This document shows, in pieces, positions 1-6,494 of a stretch of DNA of 7,589 nucleotides. The stretch lies in the NCBI GenBank assembly GCA_945867725.1, contig CAMBJI010000092.1, forward strand, positions 1 to 7,589, written 5' to 3'. This stretch comes from Bordetella parapertussis (GTDB lineage Bacteria > Pseudomonadota > Gammaproteobacteria > Burkholderiales > Burkholderiaceae_D). The notes beneath the pieces are model-generated. The model did no database searches, was not told where the DNA came from, and saw nothing but the letters and a program-made list of their open reading frames with translations. The number at the start of each line of letters is the position of its first letter. Positions within the stretch are counted from its first letter, which is position 1. The position numbers and the translations under genes were made by a program.

Positions 1-299
1 ATGGCGCCTTCGGTCTTGATGGTCAGCTCAGGCGCTGTGATGATGCTCTTCGCATCCAACATGCCGTCCAGCGTTAACTGCTGCGCCGTGATCGAGAGCG
101 TTTGCTGGCTCGCTATCGTGCCGGTGTTGGTGAGTGTGCTGTTTGTCTCTATCGTGGCGCTGCGCTGCGCGGTGATGACGCCTGAGTTATCTATGGCGCC
201 TTCGGTCTTTATGGCCAACTCAGGCGCTGTGATCTTGCCCTTGTCCTTCACACTCAGGATGCCATTGCTATCCAGTGTTAACTGCTGCGCCGCGAACAG
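1..299 (-). repeat. Two tandem adhesin repeat units, about 192 bp (64 aa) apart
   Basis: Positions 1-44 and 193-236 are almost identical, both beginning ATGGCGCCTTCGGTCTT on the plus strand. A second matching block (GTTAACTGCTGCGCCG) occurs at 72-87 and 276-291, with a small indel between the blocks. On the coding strand this reads [SD]..GKITAPELAIKTEGA and ..IITAPELTIKTEGA, each preceded by AQQLTLD. Such units form turns of the right-handed beta-helix of filamentous haemagglutinins. The array probably continues to the left of the window. Confidence 0.7.
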
Positions 300-551
300 G
301 ACACCGTCGTTTCGTACCCCCAGACCGAGTTCGCTTCCCATTAAAAAAATATGGCCGGCATACATGCCGCCCAAGTACGCGACATCCAGCGCAAACACGG
401 GTGCGGTGTTGTCGGTTGTTTGACTGCCTGAGATGTTTCCGGGGAATTTGCGGGGCACCGGAGAAATGATGATCGGCGCAATCTGTGTCGGTTGGCCGTT
501 GGCGTCGACTGAGACATCATTGGTACCAGTGACGATGTTTAATCGATTGGC
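1..551 (-). pseudogene. In-frame continuation of the TpsA adhesin beyond the TGA, partial at the window edge
   Basis: Reading on from the TGA at 552-554 in the same minus-strand frame gives 183 codons with no further stop: ANRLNIVTGTNDVSVDANG, a spacer, then beta-helix style repeats such as AAQQLTLDSNGILS, ITAPELAIKTEGAIDNSG and TITAQ/SITAQQLTLDG. ANRLNIVTGTND is the usual sequence just after the TPS domain in filamentous haemagglutinins. The TGA is therefore an interruption inside one ancestral gene and not the end of a short gene. There is no plausible ribosome site and start just after the TGA, so this part is unlikely to be made or exported on its own. It could be a recent nonsense mutation (a Trp TGG changed to TGA would need one base), a read-through codon, or a sequencing or assembly error. 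The gene continues beyond position 1. Confidence 0.75.
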
Positions 552-1160
552 TCAGAGGGCCGCGTTGATTTCTGCGGCGCGGGTGAGGATGGTGAGAGCG
601 TTTGCTTCTCGACCATCCAGACCCAAGCCTTCAATCTGCACGTGACCGCCCTGGATGCGGTAGCTATCCAGATTGCCCTGATTCAGTACCGGTGTGCCGG
701 TGGCCAGTGTGACTTGGGGCGTATTGATAAAACCGCAGCCGTCACAGGTGATGCCAGCCGGATTGGCGGTGATGACTTGGGCCGGTTTACCGGCGACTTC
801 GATCCAGCCATTGAGGTGACTGGGATTGCTGCTGTTGACTTCATTCAAGATGACGCGTGCGCTGCCCGTGGCTAGCCAGGGGTTGCCCTGAACCCAACCA
901 CCGAGTTGGGTTTGTGTATCGGTGCGGCTGTTGTTTAAGATGGCACCGTTTCTGTCGACATCGAATTGGCTATAACTGTTGCGTGAGACACCGGCGGCAG
1001 TGGGGGTTTGGATGTTGACTAAGGGGATGGCGTTACCGGTTTGTAGAATGGTCGGGCGCTGATCGACAGGTGCAGTGGCGTCCGCTCGGATTTGGGCGGT
1101 GGCGTTGGAGCTTACCAGCGCAAACAGAATGGTGAAGAACAACCATAGACTCAAGCGCAT
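552..1160 (-). CDS. TpsA-family filamentous haemagglutinin, N-terminal part ending at an in-frame TGA
   Basis: This encodes a 202-residue product corresponding to the signal peptide and two-partner-secretion (TPS) domain of an FhaB/HecA-like exoprotein. Such proteins pass the inner membrane by Sec and cross the outer membrane through a TpsB (FhaC-like) pore that recognises the TPS domain. Seen here: a hydrophobic leader (MRLSLWLFFTILFALVSS, likely cut near NATA-Q at about residue 22), then SQFDVDRNGAILNNS (about 64-78), NPWLATGSARVILNEV, the hallmark NPAGI (133-137), and CDGCGFINTP (139-148). These are classic TPS-domain motifs. I chose the ATG at 1158-1160 because CAGGAG lies 9 nt upstream; a TTG at 1179-1181 would start upstream of that ribosome site. 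Family members usually run to thousands of residues, so a 202-residue product is a fragment. It stops at TGA (552-554), inside the motif that normally continues AAEINAAL-[aromatic]-A. No TpsB gene is visible in the window. Confidence 0.85.
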   Translation of the reverse strand: MRLSLWLFFTILFALVSSNATAQIRADATAPVDQRPTILQTGNAIPLVNIQTPTAAGVSRNSYSQFDVDRNGAILNNSRTDTQTQLGGWVQGNPWLATGSARVILNEVNSSNPSHLNGWIEVAGKPAQVITANPAGITCDGCGFINTPQVTLATGTPVLNQGNLDSYRIQGGHVQIEGLGLDGREANALTILTRAAEINAAL

Positions 1161-1247
1161 CGCCAATGACTCCTGTTTCAATATGAATCAACAAGGCTGT
1201 ATATCGGCCTGCGCTTATTGGGAGCAGGATCGAGCACCAAAAAATTG

Positions 1248-1361
1248 AAGCGAAACGGATGAAAAAAAGCGAAACGCGGTCTTGCCGATGAACAATCAGA
1301 TCACTGCTCTCTATGCAAATGCCAGAGGGAAGTCACTTGCCATATCGAGCTTCGCGAAACG
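1248..1361. promoter_or_regulatory. Three GCGAAACG motifs upstream of the adhesin gene (candidate operator)
   Basis: GCGAAACG occurs at 1250-1257, 1269-1276 and 1354-1361. The first two belong to a 10-bp direct repeat AAGCGAAACG (1248-1257 and 1267-1276) spaced 19 bp start to start. The third is fused to the palindrome TTCGCGAA (1351-1358). All lie 90-200 bp upstream of the adhesin start, where a regulator could bind. That they are protein-binding sites is inference; I do not recognise the word as a known operator. Confidence 0.3.
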
Positions 1362-1592
1362 ATGCGCGACAAAGCGAGTGAATATTCACAGCATTGATGT
1401 TGGCTGTCGATATGAAAATTATCGAATGCGTGTTTTATGAAACACTACTTGAATGCATTACCGAGAAATTCATGAAAGATCTTTCTCAGTCAGGCACGTA
1501 CAGAGGAAGATTTTTTGAAGCAAGGGTTTGTAACGATGATTTACTTCGAGGATTTACAGCAACTTCAATAAACATAAATTCGAAAATCGAAT

Positions 1593-1654
1593 AAAAAACA
1601 TTCATTGATTTACGAAATCATCAGACCTTTGATAAAAACTACCAAAGGTCTGAT
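1593..1654 (-). terminator. Tandem hairpins, probable terminator of the glutathione transferase gene
   Basis: A perfect 12-bp stem is formed by 1620-1631 (ATCAGACCTTTG) and 1643-1654 (CAAAGGTCTGAT) around an 11-nt loop. It starts 10 bp past the glutathione transferase stop in that gene's direction. Next to it is a smaller hairpin, TGATTT-acg-AAATCA (1606-1620). On the minus strand this is followed by a run of six T (complement of 1593-1598). The T run is not directly after the main stem, so this is not a textbook intrinsic terminator, but position and symmetry favour a 3'-end role. Confidence 0.5.
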
Positions 1655-1664
1655 TCAACGAAAA

Positions 1665-2318
1665 CTATTTTTTAGCAAAATGCTCCATCATGGCGACTGC
1701 GCCGATCTTGCGCTCGTCATTGACTTTTTTCATTGCGGGTCGTTCAAGAAGAAACTGCACATAATCTCGCACCGGATAAGCGGCCAGCATGTCTTCGCCA
1801 TAGATGGCCTTGGTGGCATGACTGACCATCGGCAAATGAAACGCTGCGGCGCAATCTGCCATCGTGAATTCTGCGCCCGCAATATAGCGATCAAAACGCG
1901 CAAAGCGACCAAAGGCGGCCGCATGACGCTTCAACACTTTTTGCACACGGGTCTTGGTCTCATCAGGGACCTTGCCGCCGAAGAAAGCCTCATCGAACAA
2001 TTCACGTGCCACCAACTCCAAATGCAACTCAATGAACTGCGTCAGCTCACGCACACGAGCGGCCGCTAACGGATCAGCTGGCACCAAGGGATTTTGCGGA
2101 TAGGCTGCCTCGACATAATCGAGCATGACCTGGGACTCACACAAAACCTGGTCGCCAATCTCGAAAAACGGGACTTTGCCCAAAGGCGATTTCTCATAGA
2201 GCGCTGGCGAGCGGTCAGTCCAGACGAGTTTTTCTTCGAAGGGGACTGCTTTTTCGAGCAGAGCCAGTTTGACCTTGTTGTAGTAATTGCTGCCGGCGAA
2301 ACCACAAAGAGTAAGCAT
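1665..2318 (-). CDS. Glutathione S-transferase family protein
   Basis: This is a cytosolic 217-residue protein, normal length for a GST. It has an N-terminal thioredoxin-fold domain (about 1-78) and an all-helical C-terminal domain (about 85-210). Seen here: the N-terminal strand and helix MLTLCGFAGSNYYNKVKLAL, the cis-proline segment GKVPFF (V49-P50), the glutathione-binding pair E61-S62 in LCESQVMLDYVE, and the N-capping box region FTMADCAAAFHLP (151-163) that stabilises the C-terminal domain. The start at 2316-2318 is preferred over an upstream one at 2387 because AGGAG lies 5 nt before it and the protein then begins directly with the fold's first strand. Family members conjugate or reduce electrophiles with glutathione; the substrate is not predictable. 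It is divergent from the catabolic genes at 2421 and may share their control region. It is unlike the second GST at 6676, so it is not a recent duplicate. Confidence 0.85.
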   Translation of the reverse strand: MLTLCGFAGSNYYNKVKLALLEKAVPFEEKLVWTDRSPALYEKSPLGKVPFFEIGDQVLCESQVMLDYVEAAYPQNPLVPADPLAAARVRELTQFIELHLELVARELFDEAFFGGKVPDETKTRVQKVLKRHAAAFGRFARFDRYIAGAEFTMADCAAAFHLPMVSHATKAIYGEDMLAAYPVRDYVQFLLERPAMKKVNDERKIGAVAMMEHFAKK

Positions 2319-2420
2319 TGGGACTCCTAAGAGAATGGGGAAACGAAACAGGCTGGGGTTACAATGAGGAAATATCGAGTTTATCACTCCCGATCCAACC
2401 CGAAACCTGAGCCTGTCTTC

Positions 2421-3200
2421 ATGCCCGCCGAACTGCTTGCTTCACGCCGTGATGCCACGCTGATCCTGACCCTGTCCAACCCCGGCGCTAAAAATGCGCT
2501 GCATCCGGACATGTACGCCGCCGGGATCGAGGCCTTGTCCACTGCCGAGCGTGATCCCGACATCCGGGCCGTGGTTCTGACCGGCGCAGGCGATGTCTTT
2601 TGTGCCGGAGGCAATCTCAACCGGCTGCTGGAAAACCGCGCCAAACCGCCTTCAGTTCAAGCAGAGTCCATCGATCAGTTACACAGCTGGATCGAGGCAA
2701 TTCGGGATTGCAACAAGCCAGTGATTGCTGCCGTTGAAGGCCCTGCTGCCGGTGCGGGATTCTCGCTAGCGCTGGCCTGCGATCTGATCGTGGCAGCGCA
2801 GTCCGCCAAATTCGTCATGGCCTATGTAAAAGTTGGCCTCAGCCCGGATGGCGGCGCTTCCTGGTTTCTGTCGCAGGCACTGCCACGACAGCTGGCCACC
2901 GAAATGCTGATCGAAGGTCAGGCCGTCTCCTCGGAACGTTTGCATCATTTCGGGCTGGTGAACCGCGTCGTCGCCGATGGTGAAGCGCTCTCCTCTGCCC
3001 TGAACTGGGGGGATGCGCTGGCGGCCTTGTCACCACATGCGGTCGGTAATATCAAATCACTATTATGCGAAGCACCGTCGAATACCCTGTCCTCGCATTT
3101 ACAAGCTGAAAAACAGAGTTTTGTCGAAAGCTTGCACCACCGCGATGGGCTCGAAGGCATCACCGCCTTCCTTGAAAAAAGAAAGCCGCACTACCGATGA
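2421..3200 (+). CDS. Enoyl-CoA hydratase/isomerase family protein, PaaG-like (oxepin-CoA hydrolase, alternative type)
   Basis: This is a crotonase-fold enzyme of 259 residues that acts on CoA thioesters in the cytoplasm. The oxyanion-hole segments are visible as FCAGGNLNRL (about 60-69) and EGPAAGAGFSLALACDLIVAA (about 106-126). The region SAKFVMAYVKVGLSPDGGASW (128-148) closely parallels E. coli PaaG and keeps its Asp (D143 here). The two Glu that enoyl-CoA hydratases use (rat E144 and E164) align with Ser and Tyr, which argues against plain hydration and for isomerase or PaaG/oxepin-CoA-type chemistry. The C-terminus HHRDGLEGITAFLEKRKPHYR is typical. The start at 2421 (MPAELLAS) fits the family's N-terminus; an ATG at 2364 would add 19 residues that do not resemble it. 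Neither start has a strong Shine-Dalgarno. It overlaps the next gene by ATGA, so the two are probably co-translated. The family is certain; the exact substrate is not. Confidence 0.85.
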   Translation: MPAELLASRRDATLILTLSNPGAKNALHPDMYAAGIEALSTAERDPDIRAVVLTGAGDVFCAGGNLNRLLENRAKPPSVQAESIDQLHSWIEAIRDCNKPVIAAVEGPAAGAGFSLALACDLIVAAQSAKFVMAYVKVGLSPDGGASWFLSQALPRQLATEMLIEGQAVSSERLHHFGLVNRVVADGEALSSALNWGDALAALSPHAVGNIKSLLCEAPSNTLSSHLQAEKQSFVESLHHRDGLEGITAFLEKRKPHYR

Positions 3201-3901
3201 GCTTCAATCACAGACGCCGCATTTTCTTAATGCGGCATGGCAGCGTTACTTATTTTGACAGTACGGGCAGACCCTTTTTACCGGAATCCGTGCCACTGAA
3301 TGAACAAGGTCGCGAACAAGCAACTGCTGCGGGCAAGGTGTTTGCGCAAGCCGGCATTCGTTTTGATCGCGTCATTGTCTCGGGACTACCGCGCACGATA
3401 GAAACAGCCACGCGCGTGCTGGCCGAAACCACGCAGGCGATCGATTTGCAAGAATGGTCAGATCTGGTCGAGATTCGTGGCGGTCGCCTCTCTGAAATAC
3501 CCGACGCCGAATTGAAAGAGGCTTTCACCGGCGCATTCGAAGGCATCGCACCAGAAGACAAGCGATTCCTCGGTGGCGAGAGCGTCGGCGAGTTGATGAA
3601 TCGTGTACACCCGGCGATTGATCGTTTGCGCACCGATACCGACTGGGACACCGTGCTGCTGGTTCTGCATGGCGGCGTGAACCGCGCCATTCTTTCTTAT
3701 GCATTGACGGGTCAGCGCATTTTCATGGGCAATCTGGCGCAGACAGCGGGCTGCATCAATGCCATGGATGTGGGTGAGCAGCATAGTGACTGGGTTGTTC
3801 GAGTAGTGAATTACTCCCCCATGTCATCACTGCAAGCAGAATCGCGCGGCACCACGATGGAAGCACTTTTTCATCAATACCGCCAAGCCCGAGGCTTGTA
3901 A
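3197..3901 (+). CDS. Histidine phosphatase family protein (phosphoglycerate-mutase-like)
   Basis: This is a 234-residue cytosolic protein of histidine phosphatase clade 1, the family of cofactor-dependent phosphoglycerate mutase, SixA and CobC. The phospho-accepting motif is FLMRHGSVTYF (R13, H14, G15). The other expected pocket residues are R66 in SGLPRTIETA, E92 in LVEIRGG, and the second His H158 in LVLHGGVNRAIL. All catalytic positions are present, so it should be active, transferring phosphate from a small-molecule or protein substrate through phospho-His14. The ATG overlaps the preceding gene's TGA (ATGA, 3197-3200), indicating translational coupling. A kinase-fold gene follows 60 bp later, so a linked role in handling a phosphorylated intermediate is possible but is inference. 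True glycolytic mutase activity is unlikely given this context and sequence. Confidence 0.85.
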   Translation: MSFNHRRRIFLMRHGSVTYFDSTGRPFLPESVPLNEQGREQATAAGKVFAQAGIRFDRVIVSGLPRTIETATRVLAETTQAIDLQEWSDLVEIRGGRLSEIPDAELKEAFTGAFEGIAPEDKRFLGGESVGELMNRVHPAIDRLRTDTDWDTVLLVLHGGVNRAILSYALTGQRIFMGNLAQTAGCINAMDVGEQHSDWVVRVVNYSPMSSLQAESRGTTMEALFHQYRQARGL

Positions 3902-3961
3902 TGCGACACCCCGCAACCAGCACGACAGATATAAAACAGCAGAACGCAGGAGATTGCAGCA

Positions 3962-5029
3962 ATGTATGAAGAATTCATGGGCACCAAGCCCGTTACCGAA
4001 CGACTGAAGGTTGATCTCGATGCCCTAGCCACCTACATGAGCAAGCATGTCGAGGGCTTTTCCGGCGATTTGCAGATTGCACAGTTCAAAGGTGGACAGT
4101 CCAACCCCACGTATATGCTCAATGCAGGCAGTCAGCGCTATGTGCTACGAACAAAACCAGCGCCTGCAGAAAAGCTGCTGCCCTCCGCGCATGCGATTGA
4201 GCGTGAATTCCGCGTGATGGATTCCTTATCGAAATCTGGTTTTCCTGCCGCACGCCAGCATGCGTTGTGCGAAGATGAATCGGTGATTGGTCGCGCTTTT
4301 TACATCATGGAGTTTATTGACGGACGCGTGCTCTGGGATCAGTCCTTACCCGGCATGAGTACAACAGACCGCGCGGCACACTACGATGAAATGAACCGCG
4401 TGATCGCCCTGCTCCACAGCACCGATTACAAAGCTGTCGGGCTGGAAAGCTACGGCAAGCCCGGTAATTATTTTGGTCGTCAGATCGATCGCTGGACTCG
4501 TCAATACAAAGCTGCTGAAACCGAATCTATTCCTGCGATGGACCATCTGATCGAATGGTTGCCTCAGCATATTCCTGCCGGCGAAATCACCACCATCGTG
4601 CATGGCGACTACCGACTGGACAATATGATTTTCCATCCAACCGAGCCGCGCATTCTCGCGGTACTGGACTGGGAACTATCCACACTTGGTCATCCGCTCG
4701 CGGATTTTTCTTATCACTGCATGAGCTGGCATATCGAGCCGGGCCTGTTTCGTGGCGTCGGCGGTTTGGACCTAAAATCGCTGGGCATTCCCACTGAAGA
4801 TGCATACATTGCTCGCTACAGCGAACGCACCGGCATCGCAATCAACAAGGATGATTTCCGCTTCTATCTGGCCTATAACATGTTTCGCATGGCCGGCATC
4901 CTTCAGGGCATCATGAAGCGCCATCAGGACGGCACTGCATCGAGTGAACAAGCACTCAGAAACGGTCAGGCAGCACGGCCCATGGCAGAGATGGGCTGGG
5001 ATTACGCATCGGGTAAACGCAGCATCTAA
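3962..5029 (+). CDS. APH-fold phosphotransferase, ACAD10/11 kinase-domain type (LvaA-like)
   Basis: This is a 355-residue cytosolic protein with the aminoglycoside-phosphotransferase/choline-kinase fold. Motifs in order: nucleotide-loop GGQSNPTY (44-51), the ATP-phosphate Lys K65 in YVLRTKP, the helix Glu near 80-82 (AIEREFRVM), hinge-like FYIMEFIDGRVL (113-124), the catalytic loop HGDYRLDN (214-221, D216 as base, N221 for metal), and the metal-binding LDWELSTLGHPLAD (235-248, D236). All kinase residues are intact. It resembles the kinase half of animal ACAD10/ACAD11 and bacterial LvaA, which phosphorylate 4-hydroxyacyl-CoA, and not a drug-resistance enzyme. AGGAG at 3948-3952 sits 9 nt before the ATG. 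The acyl-CoA dehydrogenase gene follows after 52 bp, matching the kinase-then-dehydrogenase order of the fusion. Substrate chain length and hydroxyl position are unknown. Confidence 0.85.
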   Translation: MYEEFMGTKPVTERLKVDLDALATYMSKHVEGFSGDLQIAQFKGGQSNPTYMLNAGSQRYVLRTKPAPAEKLLPSAHAIEREFRVMDSLSKSGFPAARQHALCEDESVIGRAFYIMEFIDGRVLWDQSLPGMSTTDRAAHYDEMNRVIALLHSTDYKAVGLESYGKPGNYFGRQIDRWTRQYKAAETESIPAMDHLIEWLPQHIPAGEITTIVHGDYRLDNMIFHPTEPRILAVLDWELSTLGHPLADFSYHCMSWHIEPGLFRGVGGLDLKSLGIPTEDAYIARYSERTGIAINKDDFRFYLAYNMFRMAGILQGIMKRHQDGTASSEQALRNGQAARPMAEMGWDYASGKRSI

Positions 5030-5041
5030 AACGCATTAAAA

Positions 5042-5060
5042 AATAACTGACGTCATTATT
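5042..5060. promoter_or_regulatory. AT-flanked TGACGTCA palindrome between the kinase and dehydrogenase genes
   Basis: TGACGTCA (5048-5055) is a perfect 8-bp palindrome. It is flanked by AATAA (5042-5046) and TTATT (5056-5060), which are also complementary, so the 19-bp stretch is a palindrome broken by one extra C at 5047. It ends 21 nt before the dehydrogenase ATG. It could be an operator or an mRNA structural element. I do not recognise a specific regulator, and chance is possible in so AT-rich a gap. Confidence 0.25.
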
Positions 5061-5081
5061 AAAAAGCGAGGAGACACCACC

Positions 5082-6344
5082 ATGGAATTTGAATACTCGG
5101 ACCGCTGCCAGGCTTTACGCGAGAAACTTTTGCGCTTCATGGATCAGCATATCTATCCCAACGAGCATGCTTACAAAAATGAAGTCGATCGCAATGGTCT
5201 CGAAAAAGGTAATCGCTGGATACCCACGAATATCATCGAAGAACTCAAGCCCATCGCCCGCAAAGAAGGCCTGTGGAATCTGTTCCTGCCCAAGTCCGAT
5301 CGTGCACCTGAAGGCTTGTCTAATCTCGACTACGCACCGCTGTGCGAAATCATGGGCCGCATTCCTTGGGCACCGGAAGTCTTCAATTGCTCCGCGCCTG
5401 ACACCGGCAACATGGAAACCATCGAGCGCTACGGCACTGAAGAGCACAAGCGCCAGTGGCTAGAGCCGCTCTTGCGCGGCGAGATGCGCTCGGCATTCGC
5501 GATGACCGAGCCAGATGTCGCCTCATCGGATGCAACCAATATCAGCACACGCATCGAACGCGTCGGTGATGAATACGTGATTAATGGCCGTAAATGGTGG
5601 ACTTCGGGCGCGGGTGATCCACGCTGCAAGATCTATATCCTGATGGGTAAGACCGATCCGAATGCGCCACGCCATTCGCAGCAATCCATGATTCTGGTGC
5701 CCTCCGATGCTAAAGGCGTGACCGTCGTGCGTCCGCTGTCGGTATTTGGTTATGACGATGCGCCGCACGGCCACTGCGAAGTGGTTTTTGATAACGTGCG
5801 TGTACCTGCATCGAATATTCTGCTTGGTGAAGGTCGTGGCTTTGAAATTGCGCAGGGCCGCCTCGGACCGGGACGCATTCACCACTGCATGCGCGCCATC
5901 GGCACGTCAGAACGCGCACTCGAACTGATGTGCCGCCGCATTGATTCACGCGTCGCTTTCGGTAAAAAAGTCTCCGAGCAAGGCGTCTGGCGCGAGCGTA
6001 TCGCCGAATCACGCATCATGATCGACAGCGCACGTCTGTTGGTACTGAAGGCTGCCTACATGATGGATACGGTCGGCAATAAATTCGCCAAGAGCGAAAT
6101 CGCGATGATCAAAGTACTCGCGCCCGTGATGGCACAGAAAGTGATCGACTGGGCGATTCAGGCACACGGCGGTGGTGGTGTTTCTGATGACTTCCCACTC
6201 GCACAGCTCTGGGCTCATAACCGCACCCTGCGTATTGCTGATGGCCCGGATGAAGTACACCGTAATGCGATCGCCAAGCTGGAGATTGCAAAATACGTTA
6301 GCTTGCCGGGCGAGAGTGTCGATTTGCCGGTTACCCGTTCGTAA
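5082..6344 (+). CDS. Acyl-CoA dehydrogenase family protein, ACAD10/11 (LvaC-like) type
   Basis: This is a 420-residue FAD-dependent enzyme with the usual acyl-CoA dehydrogenase layout: N-terminal helical domain (about 1-135), beta domain with the FAD/substrate signature [13 protein letters not shown] (138-150) and [10 protein letters not shown] (171-180), and C-terminal helical domain with [13 protein letters not shown] (259-271), [13 protein letters not shown] and [18 protein letters not shown] (360-377). The catalytic-base region reads [19 protein letters not shown] (383-401); Asp387 stands where medium-chain dehydrogenases have Glu. The same ADGPDEV form is typical of the ACAD10/ACAD11 group. 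Members act on 4-phosphooxyacyl-CoA, removing phosphate to leave an enoyl-CoA. The partner kinase gene lies directly upstream, which supports that reading over ordinary fatty acyl-CoA oxidation. GAGGAG ending at 5073 is 8 nt before the ATG. The chemistry is inferred from family and context. Confidence 0.9.
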   Translation: MEFEYSDRCQALREKLLRFMDQHIYPNEHAYKNEVDRNGLEKGNRWIPTNIIEELKPIARKEGLWNLFLPKSDRAPEGLSNLDYAPLCEIMGRIPWAPEVFNCSAPDTGNMETIERYGTEEHKRQWLEPLLRGEMRSAFAMTEPDVASSDATNISTRIERVGDEYVINGRKWWTSGAGDPRCKIYILMGKTDPNAPRHSQQSMILVPSDAKGVTVVRPLSVFGYDDAPHGHCEVVFDNVRVPASNILLGEGRGFEIAQGRLGPGRIHHCMRAIGTSERALELMCRRIDSRVAFGKKVSEQGVWRERIAESRIMIDSARLLVLKAAYMMDTVGNKFAKSEIAMIKVLAPVMAQKVIDWAIQAHGGGGVSDDFPLAQLWAHNRTLRIADGPDEVHRNAIAKLEIAKYVSLPGESVDLPVTRS

Positions 6345-6371
6345 GTAGATAATCGTTCGAAGATTGAACGT

Positions 6372-6403
6372 CACTGGATCCCGGTATTCGCCGGGATCCA
6401 GTG
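6372..6403. repeat. 13-bp inverted repeat with 6-nt loop (REP-like palindrome)
   Basis: CACTGGATCCCGG (6372-6384) and CCGGGATCCAGTG (6391-6403) are perfect reverse complements around TATTCG. The hairpin begins 27 bp after the dehydrogenase stop, where it could stabilise the 3' end or reduce read-through. It has no T run, so it is not a standard intrinsic terminator. The words match the dispersed intergenic palindromes containing ATCCCGG...CCGGGAT found in many proteobacterial genomes. Confidence 0.8.
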
Positions 6404-6494
6404 GGGAATTCGGATTGCATGTAATCCGCCCACGCAGCAGTCATCACGTACTGGTAATGACAGAAGTTTTTGCGGCGACCGTAAAATTTCCACC

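Larger units (their letters stand above)
1161..1664. other. Spacer of about 500 bp between the adhesin and glutathione transferase genes, no convincing gene
   Basis: No ORF here has a recognisable family, a good start and a good ribosome site. The plus-strand frame 1394-1594 (66 codons, TTG start) has no Shine-Dalgarno and no recognisable motif. The half near 1240-1380 carries repeated GCGAAACG words; the half from about 1390 to 1620 is clearly more AT-rich than the flanking genes; two hairpins lie at 1606-1654. It must hold the adhesin promoter, reading leftwards, but I cannot point to a convincing -35/-10 pair. Confidence 0.6.

Noticed and set aside
341..350. Run of seven A in the adhesin frame as a phase-variation tract
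   Set aside because: The run is short, the frame is intact across it, and the interruption in this gene is a substitution-type stop and not a frameshift.
1..423. 140-codon plus-strand open frame
   Set aside because: It is antisense to the adhesin repeats, has biased low-complexity composition and no recognisable fold; the minus strand carries the clear family signal.
552..554. TGA read as tryptophan or selenocysteine by a recoded genetic code
   Set aside because: TGA serves as the stop of the crotonase gene (3198-3200), and nothing resembling a selenocysteine element was seen after 552; the family residue here is not cysteine-like.
1394..1594. 66-codon plus-strand ORF in the AT-rich spacer
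   Set aside because: It has a TTG start, no ribosome site, no recognisable motif, and lies in a stretch that looks regulatory.
1605..2069. 154-codon plus-strand frame over the first glutathione transferase gene
   Set aside because: It is a shadow of the minus-strand GST gene, which has family motifs and a good start.
3962..5029. Aminoglycoside resistance kinase
   Set aside because: The fold is shared, but the motifs and the adjoining acyl-CoA dehydrogenase place it with ACAD10/11 and LvaA-type kinases.
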